Source: a bacterium (GTDB taxonomy: Bacteria > UBP6 > UBA1177). From it: a stretch of 64,000 nt of DNA. This document shows positions 33,675 to 42,788 of this stretch, in pieces; positions within the stretch are counted from its first letter, which is position 1; each line of letters opens with the position of its first letter. The position numbers and the translations under genes were made by a program. The stretch covers positions 30,608-94,607 of the forward strand of contig JAGCUA010000053.1 of NCBI GenBank assembly GCA_017963125.1. The letters run 5' to 3'. Under the pieces are notes generated by a model. The model was not told the origin of the DNA. It saw nothing but the letters and a program-made list of their open reading frames with translations, and made no database searches.

Positions 33675-34601
33675 ATGAATAAATTCTTGCGCATACTAAC
33701 CAGCCATTACAGGTTGATAATTTTTGTCCTGATGTGGATTTTTCTCACTTTTCTTTGGTTTATAGGGCCTAAAAACAATCCCGAACTTACATATTTCGAT
33801 GTGATGCTCTTTTTCTCAATCTTGCTCGGACTATTTTTTGTATTTATTGAAATTCTGAAGGAAATCCCGAAAACAATTAGAAAAATCATTGAAAAATTCG
33901 GAAAAGATTCCGGCGATGACCGCAGCTTTCTGGAAAAATTCAGCGAAATTATATTTCATTCCGTAGCCTCTACTCTTTTGTTTTTTGTTCTGGCAACTGC
34001 GGTCATGACTGCAATAGCCGCTTGTCTTGAACCGTTTATTTTTGCCGAAAATTCTTCAATAAAATTCGCAGGACGCCTCTTTCTCATTGTGGTTATGATG
34101 TGGGCGTCATCTCCGCTCTGGATCATATTGCTGAATGTTTTTGATAAAAATGGGGCTAAAATTTCCAAAACTCCTGCCAAAAACAAGACTAGCGTCAAGA
34201 CTCCGACAATACATTGGCCTAAATTGATTGCATCGGTTTGGATCGGATACTCAATTATAATGGCGGTTTCAGTTTTGATCGAGCCGCTTGTCGAGCCCCA
34301 TTTTCCGTCATTATTCGGCAGCGATTTTATAGAAAACACCATGTTGGTTGGTCTTTTGATCTCTTCAGTGATCGGTGTCCTCTATCTTTTGTTCAGATTT
34401 CCGGCTATTCCGATATACTTGATTGCAATAGCAATAACTCTTATTTTCGGAACAGTCTTTCTCCTTGTCCTTGTTGGCACTACCGCGACTTTGTCTCTCG
34501 GCGCAGTTCTTTCATGGGCGGTTTTCTTTTCAATAATGCGGCCGAAAACAGAAATAACGATAATAGAAAAAAAGGAAGTGCAAAATGATAGACAAGACTG
34601 A
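33675..34601 (+). CDS. Membrane protein of unknown function, first of pair
   Basis: 308 residues with about seven hydrophobic segments. After a short basic start (MNKFLRILTSHYR) comes LIIFVLMWIFLTFLWFIGPK, an aromatic-rich helix that recurs in the next gene. No transporter or enzyme motif is visible. I start at the ATG at 33675; the frame is open further upstream but without sense. The downstream gene overlaps by 17 bases, so the two proteins are probably made together and may associate. Confidence 0.65.
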   Translation: MNKFLRILTSHYRLIIFVLMWIFLTFLWFIGPKNNPELTYFDVMLFFSILLGLFFVFIEILKEIPKTIRKIIEKFGKDSGDDRSFLEKFSEIIFHSVASTLLFFVLATAVMTAIAACLEPFIFAENSSIKFAGRLFLIVVMMWASSPLWIILLNVFDKNGAKISKTPAKNKTSVKTPTIHWPKLIASVWIGYSIIMAVSVLIEPLVEPHFPSLFGSDFIENTMLVGLLISSVIGVLYLLFRFPAIPIYLIAIAITLIFGTVFLLVLVGTTATLSLGAVLSWAVFFSIMRPKTEITIIEKKEVQNDRQD

Positions 34602-35265
34602 ATACGAATACATTGAAAACATCAGTTTTTTTTCAAGAATTTCTCGCTTTTTGAAAAAGCACTACACTCCGATACTTCTTATTTTAGTCTGGCTTTTCTT
34701 CACTCTGCTCTGGTATTTTGACCCGAGAAATAACGACCTGGAAATGTCCTATCCTTATTCCGCAGTTATTCAGGTTGTAATTGGCTGCGACATAATTCTT
34801 TTGTTTGTCATCGCCATAATCAGAACTCTGGTGACAGTTGTCAAAACGATCAGAAAACGCAAAAACAAATATTCGGAAAGCGAAGCCTCAATAACAGAGA
34901 CCGTTGAACCTGAATCCGAAAGATTTAAGCGGGTAAGAAGAGACCCGATTGATCGTGAACCAAACAGAGCAAAGCGGATTATGCTTAGAACTTTACGCGG
35001 GCTGAAAAGCCACTACAAACTCAAACTGTGGATCCTGGCGTCTTTGATTCTTGATGCCGCAGGTTATTTTTATATGGACGAACCTTTTGCCTCCGATGCT
35101 CCGCGCGTTCTGGCTTTCATTACATTTATGATGGTCGCGATTCTGCCTTGCATGTTTATAACCGCAATTATACTGTCTCCGGTTGTCTTGATAACCATAC
35201 TATTCGATACTTTGCCCGTTGCCGTAGAGAATGTTACGAATAAAATCTTGGATTTTCTTAAATAA
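34585..35265 (+). CDS. Membrane protein of unknown function, second of pair
   Basis: 226 residues. Two N-terminal hydrophobic segments (about 30-50 and 60-85; the first reads LLILVWLFFTLLWYFDPRNN, like its neighbour), a charged cytoplasmic stretch with Glu and Arg clusters to about residue 140, then two more segments. It overlaps the previous gene by 17 bases. Similar N-terminal helices point to a common origin or to a matched interface. Role unknown. Confidence 0.62.
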   Translation: MIDKTEYEYIENISFFSRISRFLKKHYTPILLILVWLFFTLLWYFDPRNNDLEMSYPYSAVIQVVIGCDIILLFVIAIIRTLVTVVKTIRKRKNKYSESEASITETVEPESERFKRVRRDPIDREPNRAKRIMLRTLRGLKSHYKLKLWILASLILDAAGYFYMDEPFASDAPRVLAFITFMMVAILPCMFITAIILSPVVLITILFDTLPVAVENVTNKILDFLK

Positions 35266-35284
35266 TTTCAGATTGCGCAAACAC

Positions 35285-35602
35285 CTACGCGTAAGCATAC
35301 ATTTTTATGGATTCAAATTCGGAAGCGTGGTTCTTTTCCTCTTCTTCAAGATCGTAGAGATTCTGAAGATTCAGCCAGAATTCCGCTGTTGTTCCGAAAA
35401 ATTTCGAGAAACGGATGGCTGTGTCTGCGGTAATCGAGCGTTTTCCGTGGATTATTTCAGAAATACGGGTCTGCGGGATGTTGATTTCCTTCGCCAGACG
35501 GTATGCCGAAATGTTCATCGGAACAAGAAATTCCTCTTTCAGCACTTCGCCAGGATGGATATTCGCCAGCTTGTTATCAGTGGAAATCCGTGATTCTGAC
35601 AT
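35285..35602 (-). CDS. higA: HigA-family antitoxin, no adjacent HigB
   Basis: 105 residues. HigA/XRE helix-turn-helix: IHPGEVLKEEFLVPMNISAYRLA, then IPQTRISEIIHGKRSIT as recognition helix region, and FFGTTAEFWLNLQNLYDL, all diagnostic for the HigA addiction-module family. It normally represses its own operon and neutralises the RNase HigB, which in higBA order would lie upstream at about 35612-35900 on this strand. That space holds a promoter and an AbrB-PIN pair on the other strand instead. The ATG at 35602 has GGAGG eight bases away. It is either a relic or a repressor with a new target. Confidence 0.88.
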   Translation of the reverse strand: MSESRISTDNKLANIHPGEVLKEEFLVPMNISAYRLAKEINIPQTRISEIIHGKRSITADTAIRFSKFFGTTAEFWLNLQNLYDLEEEEKNHASEFESIKMYAYA

Positions 35603-35628
35603 TGTCCGCACCTCCGTTTTTCTTGCTT

Positions 35629-35716
35629 GAACTAACGCAGAACAGAAGCATTGTCAAGTGCTTTTTTGAGAGAACGAAATTTCTCTCTTGACATCAAAAC
35701 ACTGAATAAGTAAGAT
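35629..35716. promoter_or_regulatory. Divergent promoters with a shared inverted repeat
   Basis: Plus strand: TTGACA (35688-35693), 17 bases, TAAGAT (35711-35716), driving the AbrB-PIN pair. Minus strand: TTGACA (35657-35652), 17 bases, TAGTTC (35634-35629), driving higA. Between the two -35 boxes is GAGAGAA-N6-TTCTCTC (35668-35687), an operator-like palindrome placed to control both promoters. HigA or the AbrB-type antitoxin could bind it. Confidence 0.68.
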
Positions 35717-35745
35717 TTTTAAGTAAGGAATGTAAGGAGGTTGAA

Positions 35746-35994
35746 ATGGAAATCGCAAAAGTTACATCAAAAGGACAGGTTACAATTCCGCTGATGATAA
35801 GAAATCTGCTCAGGATCAAAACCGGAGACAAGATTTTCTTTGAAGAAGATGACGGAAAAATCTACATCACAAATGCTTCTTTGGTTACGCTCACGGCTGT
35901 TCAAAACGAAATGAAAGGCGAAGCCGAGAAAGCCGGATTTGAATCCGAAGACGATGTCGTTGCCTACATAAAGGAACTGCGTAGCAACAAATGA
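35746..35994 (+). CDS. AbrB/MazE-type antitoxin
   Basis: 82 residues. The swapped-hairpin DNA-binding domain is obvious: VTSKGQVTIPLMIRNLLRIKTGDKI. The acidic C-terminal half should wrap the toxin. AAGGAGG lies seven bases ahead of the ATG. It overlaps the PIN toxin gene by four bases (ATGA), the standard layout of an antitoxin-first operon with coupled translation. A strong promoter lies at 35688-35716. Confidence 0.9.
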   Translation: MEIAKVTSKGQVTIPLMIRNLLRIKTGDKIFFEEDDGKIYITNASLVTLTAVQNEMKGEAEKAGFESEDDVVAYIKELRSNK

Positions 35995-36398
35995 GAGTTT
36001 TCGTAGACACAAACATTGTGATTTCCGCGATTCTTTTTCCAGAAGGGAAAGTCGCGAAAGTTTTCACACATCTCTTGAAAAAACACACGATTATCATTTC
36101 TTCCTACACAAAAGAGGAATGTTTTGAAGTGTTCCGTAAAAAATTCCCTGCAAGAATCGATTCGCTCGACAGATTTTTTGAAGGAATAAACTATGAGGAT
36201 TTCAAAACTCCCGAAAATTTCAATGAAAAAGATTTCCCGAAAATTCAGGACATCAAGGATTTGCCGGTTCTTGTTTCGGCGATACTGTCCGATTCCGATA
36301 TTCTGCTGACCGGCGACAAGGATTTTGACAACATCAAAATTGACAAGCCTTTGATTTTTTCTCCGGCACAATATTTCGAGCTGATTGATAAAAAATAG
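35991..36398 (+). CDS. PIN-domain RNase toxin (TIGR00305-like)
   Basis: 135 residues. PIN fold with acidic metal residues in VFVDTNIVISA (Asp), SSYTKEECFE (Glu) and LTGDKDFDN (Asp-Lys-Asp-x-Asp). The order and length suit the 'putative toxin component, PIN family' group, found with AbrB antitoxins. It should cut RNA, often tRNA or mRNA, when freed. It starts within the antitoxin's stop and ends 14 bases from the MATE gene's end on the other strand, with no terminator visible between. Confidence 0.9.
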   Translation: MRVFVDTNIVISAILFPEGKVAKVFTHLLKKHTIIISSYTKEECFEVFRKKFPARIDSLDRFFEGINYEDFKTPENFNEKDFPKIQDIKDLPVLVSAILSDSDILLTGDKDFDNIKIDKPLIFSPAQYFELIDKK

Positions 36399-36412
36399 AG
36401 CTATCGGCCTTC

Positions 36413-37762
36413 TCAGTTAAGTTCCTTAACCAGATTTTTGATCCATTTTTTCGAGATGTAGCGTTTGAAGCCCCAGCCGAATTTTATGGCTTCCTCGATT
36501 TTTCCGAGGAGGAGGACCCAGTAAAGCGGAAGCTGGAACACAACCGCTCCGACAAAAGAAACGGGAACTGAGACGAGCCAGAGCGCGCCGACATCGATGA
36601 GAAACGCAGCCTTCGTGTCGCCGCCGCTGCGTAAGATGCCGACGATATTGAGGTTATTGAACGCGACTACCGGCAGGAAAATTATCCAGACGAGTGTGCT
36701 TTTGTAAGCCAGATCGCGGACGCTTTCCGAAATATTGTAGACTGAAAGTATCGGGTCGGTGAAAAGAAAGACAAAAAGCGAGAGAAAAACGCCTGTCGAG
36801 ATCGAAAGTTTCACGAGTTTTTTCGAAGTTTTCCACACTTTTTCGGTTTCGGCCCCGGCTCCGATGTCATACCCTAAAACGACAGCACCGGCATTGCCGA
36901 TCCCGATGAAAGCGGCGAAGAAAAGTTTTGTAACGCTGTCGGAAATATTGATCGCGGCAATAGATTCAGTCCCCAGTTTCGCATAAACCCAGTTTAGCGC
37001 AAGAATGCCCAAAGCCCATGTGATCTCATTGAAGAAAACGGGGACCGCCGTTACAAAAAGCTGCTTCAAAAGCTCTTTTTTCGCACTCACGAGCTCACTG
37101 AATCCCGCAGCGGCAGCAAGGTTCCTGATGTAGGCGTAGGCAAGCGTGAAGGCGGTTTCGGCAATTCTCGCGATAAGTGTCGCAAGTGCCGCGCCCTGAA
37201 TACCCATCGCCGGAAAACCGAAGTGCCCGAAAATGAGGATCCAGTTGAAAAAGATATTTATGACAAGCGCCATAGCGCACGAATAGACCGGAAGACGCGG
37301 ACTGTCGGTACTCCGCAGAACGACCTGATAAATGAAGGAAACCGCCGTAAAAATGTAGCTCCATGAGACGATTTTCAGGTATTCGCAGGCAAGAGTGACG
37401 ACTTTTTCGTCATGCGAAAAGAGCCCTACAATAAATTCCGGGAAAAAGCGCGCCCCGGTAAAAGCAGCAAGCGAAACAAAAATCCCGAGAGTCAGGATCA
37501 CCCCCATGACGCGCCGCAGATTTAGAAGATCGCCCTTGCCGTAGAACTGCGAAACGAAAATCTGGCCTCCGCTTCCCATCCCGAAAAGGAAAAGAATGAG
37601 AAGAAACATCAGCTGGTTACTTATTCCGAGAGCCGCGATCGCCTCTTCTCCCAGCTGCCCCACCATGAAGACATCCGCCATGTTTATCGCGGAAATCATT
37701 AAATTGTGGATCGCTATCGGAATTGCGATCCCGAAAACGCGTCTGTAAAAACCTGATTCCAT
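36413..37762 (-). CDS. MATE-family efflux transporter
   Basis: 449 residues with twelve predicted helices. Family signs: FGIAIPIAIHNLMISAINM, ADVFMVGQLGEEAIAALGI and GSGGQIFVSQFYGKGD in the first half, the usual MATE N-lobe pattern, and a second lobe with IGIGNAGAVVLGYDIGAG. It exports drugs or metabolites in exchange for Na+ or H+. The ribosome site is weak at the ATG at 37762. Substrate unknown. It appears monocistronic. Confidence 0.9.
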   Translation of the reverse strand: MESGFYRRVFGIAIPIAIHNLMISAINMADVFMVGQLGEEAIAALGISNQLMFLLILFLFGMGSGGQIFVSQFYGKGDLLNLRRVMGVILTLGIFVSLAAFTGARFFPEFIVGLFSHDEKVVTLACEYLKIVSWSYIFTAVSFIYQVVLRSTDSPRLPVYSCAMALVINIFFNWILIFGHFGFPAMGIQGAALATLIARIAETAFTLAYAYIRNLAAAAGFSELVSAKKELLKQLFVTAVPVFFNEITWALGILALNWVYAKLGTESIAAINISDSVTKLFFAAFIGIGNAGAVVLGYDIGAGAETEKVWKTSKKLVKLSISTGVFLSLFVFLFTDPILSVYNISESVRDLAYKSTLVWIIFLPVVAFNNLNIVGILRSGGDTKAAFLIDVGALWLVSVPVSFVGAVVFQLPLYWVLLLGKIEEAIKFGWGFKRYISKKWIKNLVKELN

Positions 37763-37851
37763 TAGCTGTTTTTGCGAAAAATCCAGTTATCCAACCAAAA
37801 AACGGTGTATTATAGTTATATTTTCAGGGAAATCGAGAAAGAAGTTTCAGG

Positions 37852-38847
37852 CTATTTCGCCGCCTGAACGAAAAATGCCGGAATTTCGCGGTTCAAAAGC
37901 GCTCTGATGTTCAGAACTTCTTCCGGAGCCAGTTTTTTTGCAAAAACAGTAAGAGCCGCTTCGAGCTTTCCATCTGAAAAGAGAATTTCCAGTTCATAGT
38001 TCTCGGTTTTTGACCTTACCGCCTCTTTTTTCTGCAACTCAGGATAAAATAAGGAGATTTTATATGTTCCCTGCTCACTTTCAGTGTCAGTCACGTAATC
38101 CGTTTTTGGAATACGGATCCCTTTCAGCCCTTTTCCTTTTACGGAGCAGCTGCTCGGAGCAAAAACAGGCTCTTCAGCCGCGTCGGCTTTGATATCCAGA
38201 AGCTCAAAGAGCTCTTTTTTTTCTGCGGGGAGAGAATTCTCAGTGATTATTCTGACCTCGAAAGAGTCTTTCCTGTTAATTTTCAGGTAGAAAAGCTCTC
38301 GCAACGGAAAAACTTTTTCCCAGCTTCCGTTGGAATAGATAAATTCCGGATGAACGACTTTCCCGAGACGATTTGTGAAAACACCGTCATCGTTTTTTGC
38401 AAGAATCTGCCCCGTCGTATCGCTCATTTCCTCGAATTTCGCGGTCGAATCGTAGAAAAGCATAGTTTCCTGCGTGTCGATATGGCGCCAGTTTTCAGGA
38501 ACAGATCTCACCTTACCTTTATTTTTCAGAACAAAGACTTTTTTTGAAGGAAAAAAAGTGACCGAACGCGAACACAGTTTTTTGTTTCTGAAGAAAAATT
38601 CTATTCCTTCAAGCTGGTTTGCGCAGTCAAGCTCTTCCACGACAACAACATTCTTTTCTTCAATGATATCAATGCCTTCTTCAGAAATGCAGAGACCGTA
38701 TTTTTGAAGATAGCGCCGGCGGACAGAAATATCGTCACAGTTAAGCGTAATTGATTTATATAATTCTTCCTCTGTATCGAATCTTGACTGGCAAACAGGA
38801 TTTTCTGCTGAAACTGCGAGAAATAACGCGAATAAAAGCGAGAACAC
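37852..38847 (-). CDS. Exported protein of unknown function, end of the rplS operon
   Basis: 331 residues. It starts with GTG whose G is the last base of the rplS stop (TAGTG), giving MFSLLFALFLAVSAENPVC: a short but plausible signal peptide cut after Ala14 or so. The mature part is a mix of charged and beta-rich segments with Cys residues (CQ, NCDD, YGLC, DCAN, LCSR, SSCSV) suitable for disulfides. No family recognised. The one-base overlap shows that it is translated from the trmD-rplS transcript. Confidence 0.62.
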   Translation of the reverse strand: MFSLLFALFLAVSAENPVCQSRFDTEEELYKSITLNCDDISVRRRYLQKYGLCISEEGIDIIEEKNVVVVEELDCANQLEGIEFFFRNKKLCSRSVTFFPSKKVFVLKNKGKVRSVPENWRHIDTQETMLFYDSTAKFEEMSDTTGQILAKNDDGVFTNRLGKVVHPEFIYSNGSWEKVFPLRELFYLKINRKDSFEVRIITENSLPAEKKELFELLDIKADAAEEPVFAPSSCSVKGKGLKGIRIPKTDYVTDTESEQGTYKISLFYPELQKKEAVRSKTENYELEILFSDGKLEAALTVFAKKLAPEEVLNIRALLNREIPAFFVQAAK

Positions 38848-39206
38848 TACCAGATGTTTTTCGGTTTGATTCTAGCTGCGTTGCCTTTACGAAGTCTCTG
38901 ATAGTAAAGTTTGCTTCTGCGAACGAGACCTCTGTTTACGAGCTCTATCTTTTCGATCATCGGGGAGTGAAGCGGGAATATCTTCTCAACGCCGTAGCCG
39001 CCCGAGAACTTTCTGACTGTTATCGTGGTTCTGTTGTTGTCTCTTCCGTTTTTGATTGCGATGACATCGCCCTTGAAGATCTGGATACGAACTTTTTCAC
39101 CTTCAATGATACGGGTGTGAACTTCGATTTTATCTCCCGGTTTTACATAGTAATGGTCGATTCTTCTCTGCTGATTTTCAAGTTTTTGAATAATGTTGGT
39201 TGTCAT
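38847..39206 (-). CDS. rplS: 50S ribosomal protein L19
   Basis: 119 residues, normal length. Motifs: PGDKIEVHTRIIEGEKVRIQ, FKGDVIAIK, TTITVRKFSGGYGVEKIFP, HSPMIEKIEL and the C-terminal GLVRRSKLYYQRLRKGNAAR. It lies at the 30S-50S interface. I chose the ATG at 39206, which follows GGAGGAG by six bases. It sits downstream of trmD and the SPOUT methyltransferase in the usual order. Confidence 0.96.
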   Translation of the reverse strand: MTTNIIQKLENQQRRIDHYYVKPGDKIEVHTRIIEGEKVRIQIFKGDVIAIKNGRDNNRTTITVRKFSGGYGVEKIFPLHSPMIEKIELVNRGLVRRSKLYYQRLRKGNAARIKPKNIW

Positions 39207-39239
39207 TTTTAACTCCTCCAAAAATAACGCGGCGGTATA

Positions 39240-39788
39240 TTAGTCAGTTCTACTCAATCTGTCAATAAAAATCGACACTGCGCTTCTTACACTCAAGTGG
39301 TTATAGCCTGTTCCCAAGTCTATCGGCTCAAGCAAAAAATCCAATGAATTTAAGAAGTTATCTTCCATTCCGCCAGCCGTTCCGAAGAGTATCAGAACGG
39401 GTTTGTTTTTTTCAACTTTCAGCTCTCTTATCGTAATCGATTTTTCTTTTTTTCTCGCAGTCGTTCCGATCGTTACCGGTTTCATGCCCCATTTTTCTTC
39501 GATCTCTTTTTTTGCCTCGTCAAGAGACGGAACGATCTTCATTACCTGCAGCGCTTTGAATCTGTCAGGATTGTATTCTTTACCTTCGCCCTGAGTCCAG
39601 TGCGACGCAAGCTGAGTCGCGATCGAGCGCATTTTTTCGTCGGGATGGATCACGAAATAACCGCCGAGGTCGTAAGTCGCGCAGACTCTCGCGATATCGT
39701 GAAGGTCCAGATTGGTTATCGAAGAAGTTATAGGGGCACCGTTTCGCAGAACGGGACTGTGGATAAGTCCGATATAGAAGTTTTTCAT
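39240..39788 (-). CDS. SPOUT-type RNA methyltransferase (Methyltrn_RNA_4)
   Basis: 182 residues. IGLIHSPVLRNGAPITSSITNLDLHDIARV near the start, LILFGTAGGM as a SAM-loop-like strand and GYNHLSVRSAVSIFIDRL as the end follow the family I know as Methyltrn_RNA_4 (PF09936). Such genes sit between trmD and rplS in several phyla. The RNA target has not been settled to my knowledge. Start codon overlaps the end of trmD by four bases (ATGA). Confidence 0.82.
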   Translation of the reverse strand: MKNFYIGLIHSPVLRNGAPITSSITNLDLHDIARVCATYDLGGYFVIHPDEKMRSIATQLASHWTQGEGKEYNPDRFKALQVMKIVPSLDEAKKEIEEKWGMKPVTIGTTARKKEKSITIRELKVEKNKPVLILFGTAGGMEDNFLNSLDFLLEPIDLGTGYNHLSVRSAVSIFIDRLSRTD

Positions 39789-40501
39789 TTCATTTCTTCC
39801 CAGAATTCAGGTGGAATTTTTGAAAGGAGATCAGGTCTGTTTTCAGCAGTTTTCGCCAGAGCGTTGCGGAGTCTCCACGCTTCGATCTTTGCGTGGTTGC
39901 CGCCTGTAAGCACTTTAGGAATAGCTAAACCCCTGAAAACACGGGGCATCGTGTACTGATCGTGTTCTAAGAGCGGAAGCGAGAAAGATTCGTTTTTGAA
40001 CGATTCTTCATTGCCGAGCACACCCGGAATAAGCCTTGTTACAGCATCGATCACCGAAAGAGCCGCGGTTTCTCCGCCGGTGAGAACATAGTCTCCGACA
40101 GAAAGTTCAGTTGCGCCAGAAATTTCGATGAAACGCTGGTCGATCCCTTCGTAGTGACCGCAGACAATGATAATATGTTCCGCCGTTTCGGAAAATTCGA
40201 CAGCCTTCTGCTGGTTGAAAAGTTTTCCCCTCGGCGACATCACGATCGTGATCGTTTTTTCAGTCTTTGGAAGCGCCTCCCACGCCGCAGTTATAACTTC
40301 AGGCTTCATTACGAGCCCTGCACCGCCGCCGTAAGGAGAATCATCGACCTGACGCCTGTTGCCAAGCCCGAAATCGCGGATTTGATGCAGATCGAGTTCG
40401 AGAGTTCCGTTATCTATCGCCCTTTTCATCATGCTGACAGAGAACGGCGATTCGAAAAATTCAGGGAAAAGTGTCAGGACATCAATCTTCAGGTGCTTCA
40501 T
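39785..40501 (-). CDS. trmD: tRNA (guanine-N1)-methyltransferase
   Basis: 238 residues. It methylates G37 of tRNAs with a G36, preventing frameshift. Motifs: VLTLFPEFFESPFSVSMMKRA, RQVDDSPYGGGAGLVMKPEV, VCGHYEGIDQRF and SVGDYVLTGGETAAL, which form the trefoil-knot SAM site. It overlaps the upstream lipoprotein gene by 20 bases and the next gene by four bases, so the translation of all is coupled. rimM and rpsP, the usual upstream partners, are not here. Confidence 0.96.
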   Translation of the reverse strand: MKHLKIDVLTLFPEFFESPFSVSMMKRAIDNGTLELDLHQIRDFGLGNRRQVDDSPYGGGAGLVMKPEVITAAWEALPKTEKTITIVMSPRGKLFNQQKAVEFSETAEHIIIVCGHYEGIDQRFIEISGATELSVGDYVLTGGETAALSVIDAVTRLIPGVLGNEESFKNESFSLPLLEHDQYTMPRVFRGLAIPKVLTGGNHAKIEAWRLRNALAKTAENRPDLLSKIPPEFWEEMK

Positions 40502-42581
40502 TTTCCGGCTCTTCCTGTTTTCCTTCTTTAAGTTTTTCCTCGGCTTTGCGTTTCATCTCCTCCTCTATCTCTTCAGGAGTCATGAAAGGCTCTTTGTTCC
40601 TGCCGATAAGGATCTCGCTTCTTCCTGTCATGCGGTTAAGTTCGTCAAATTTCACCGGTTTTCCCGAAATCAGCGAGGTAAACTGCGTGTTTTTCAGCGT
40701 TTCTACAAAGTTTCCGATATCGCTTTTCTGCGAAGCTGCGAGAGCCGAAAGCAACGTGTCAGCCACCTCCGCAGCAATCGTTTCGGCAAAGTAGAAGGCG
40801 CGGTTGTTAGAATCTTTGAAAGCCTTTGATATATTTGAATATTTTTCGTTTTTATCAGTCGTATCGGATCTGGGCGCAAAAATAACCATTCCGTCGATAA
40901 GCTTGCCGAGTTCTTCAATATTTTTCGTACTGTTCATTATTTCCGAAGGCCCGAGAACGAGGATCTGCTGGATATCCCAGCCGTAGCCGTCTTTTCTGAG
41001 CTCCTGCTTTTTGAGCGTTACGGCGCGGTTCAGATATTTCTGATAGTATGCAAATTCGACGTTCAGATACGGAAACGCCGGAAGAAGGCTCGCTGTCTGC
41101 TTCGGATCCGTCAGAACGACAAGAACTTCAAAGTTGCATTTGCCCGGGATCCTCTTTATAAAACTGTCGACAGCGCGGTTAAGCATCGTGTCGCTCTTGA
41201 ACTTTTCTTTGTTGCGCCACTTGTACGCGCGGATCGCCTCGTCGTAGTCATCCTGTCTGCCGACAACTTTCTCCACATCGTCCTTATACGCCTTATCTGC
41301 CGGGGAAATATCAATAATATCAGTTACTTTTCCACCTAAATTTTCTATGACTTTCCAATAAACATCGCGGAGCATCCTCCCGTTTTCGTCATCGATGTAT
41401 GCTATCGCAAAGGTCTTCTTTTCTTTTTCAACGGCGTATTTTACAAGGTTTTCGGCCTCAAGATCTTTAGTCTGGCGGACATTGAAGAAAAGCGAATCAG
41501 GTTTTGTGCCGAAAGGAATGTAGGAAATGACCGGGATCGAATACTCTGCCGATTTCTCAATGAAACTTTCTGCAAATTCCGGTGCAAAAAGCGGCCCGAG
41601 AACAGCGAAGCATTTGATTTCCTTAGCTTTTTTCATAAGATCGTCAACTGATCCCTCGCTCTCGTATTCGATAAATTCCGGCTTGACACCGCTTTTGTCG
41701 AACTGCGTAAGATGCCAGTTTATGTAGTTTTTTATGACTTCGTTGTATTTGCTCCACTTGTCGTTCAAAGAAAGGGCGACACACACTTTGTGCCAGTCCG
41801 GAACATAGCTTCTGTCAAATTCAAAAACGGCAGCCGGCGGATTTTCTTCTACGTTTTCGCTCCATTCCTGAGCAGTTCCGGCTTCCTCCTGCTCTGCCTG
41901 CTCTTTTTGCCCAGCTTCGTTAATGATGTCTTCTATGGTTTTAGAAGGCGGCGTTTCCTCTGCTGGCGGCTTAGAATTTCCGTTCACAGCCTGATTGAAA
42001 CTGCGTCTGTTTTCTTCGCTTTCATTCAGCCATGCGTCAAGTTCAGGTTGAAGATTGGCTTTTTTCTCGTCGTCAAATTCATTATACCACCTTGCCGCAG
42101 AGTCGAACTTCCTCGAGTATAGATATGCAAAAAAAATGGTTTTTGAAGCTGCAAGTTTTGGTTCTTTTTCAAGTTTGAGATAGACCGGAAAGACCCATTT
42201 CAACGCATCTTCGTATTTCTTTTCGGCAAGTGCCGCAGCTCCCGCCATAACGTGAGTCCTGTGAGTGAACGGAGCAACATCTTTAAGATCCGCGAATACT
42301 TCGAGCGCTTCGCCGTATTTCTTCTGATTGTACAAAGCCGAAGCCAGCATGAATTTTATATAATGGATCTGCCATTGTGCCCATTTGGAAGAGAGAAGAT
42401 CTATCGAATAGAACTCCATTTCAACATAATTTTCTTCTGATTCCAACAACTTATATTTTGCTTCAATTTCCTCCCAATTGTCATTTTCCGGGGTTTCATC
42501 TGGTGGTAAAGAAGAACAGCTTATTATTAAAAATAAAACTGAAAAAACGACCGAAATAAATGTCAATAATCTGATTTTCAT
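40482..42581 (-). CDS. Lipoprotein with TPR and periplasmic-binding-like domain (LpoA-like)
   Basis: 699 residues. Lipobox IISC (Cys about 21). About residues 35-190 show helical TPR-like repeats (YIKFMLASALYNQKKYGEALEVF and similar), then an acidic linker with Gln/Glu (residues 200-245), then a two-lobed periplasmic-binding-protein domain (VALSLNDKWSKYNEVIKNYI, CFAVLGPLFAPEFAESF, SIPVISYIPF, FAIAYIDDENGRMLRDV). TPR plus PBP is the architecture of LpoA, the activator of PBP1A. The C-terminus is Glu/Lys-rich. It overlaps trmD by 20 bases, tying an envelope protein to a translation operon. LpoA function is inferred. Confidence 0.78.
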   Translation of the reverse strand: MKIRLLTFISVVFSVLFLIISCSSLPPDETPENDNWEEIEAKYKLLESEENYVEMEFYSIDLLSSKWAQWQIHYIKFMLASALYNQKKYGEALEVFADLKDVAPFTHRTHVMAGAAALAEKKYEDALKWVFPVYLKLEKEPKLAASKTIFFAYLYSRKFDSAARWYNEFDDEKKANLQPELDAWLNESEENRRSFNQAVNGNSKPPAEETPPSKTIEDIINEAGQKEQAEQEEAGTAQEWSENVEENPPAAVFEFDRSYVPDWHKVCVALSLNDKWSKYNEVIKNYINWHLTQFDKSGVKPEFIEYESEGSVDDLMKKAKEIKCFAVLGPLFAPEFAESFIEKSAEYSIPVISYIPFGTKPDSLFFNVRQTKDLEAENLVKYAVEKEKKTFAIAYIDDENGRMLRDVYWKVIENLGGKVTDIIDISPADKAYKDDVEKVVGRQDDYDEAIRAYKWRNKEKFKSDTMLNRAVDSFIKRIPGKCNFEVLVVLTDPKQTASLLPAFPYLNVEFAYYQKYLNRAVTLKKQELRKDGYGWDIQQILVLGPSEIMNSTKNIEELGKLIDGMVIFAPRSDTTDKNEKYSNISKAFKDSNNRAFYFAETIAAEVADTLLSALAASQKSDIGNFVETLKNTQFTSLISGKPVKFDELNRMTGRSEILIGRNKEPFMTPEEIEEEMKRKAEEKLKEGKQEEPENEAPED

Positions 42582-42788
42582 GCGTCACCTCACTTAAAAA
42601 CGCGTTATTTTAAGAAAAAAATTCAAATAATCAAGGGTGAGCAAGCATGCCGGCTCAGAGGAAGCCGTGCGGTTATAAGTCCATAACGATCAGTTTATTG
42701 CTGAGAAGAAAATTTATTGATTTTTCCCATGGATATGTAGAATTATTGTGCTTTTGTGTTGACGATAAAACATATTAGAGGTGGATCC

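Noticed and set aside
35612..35745. A HigB toxin gene upstream of higA
   Set aside because: The space is only 134 bases, holds divergent promoters, and encodes no HigB-like frame.
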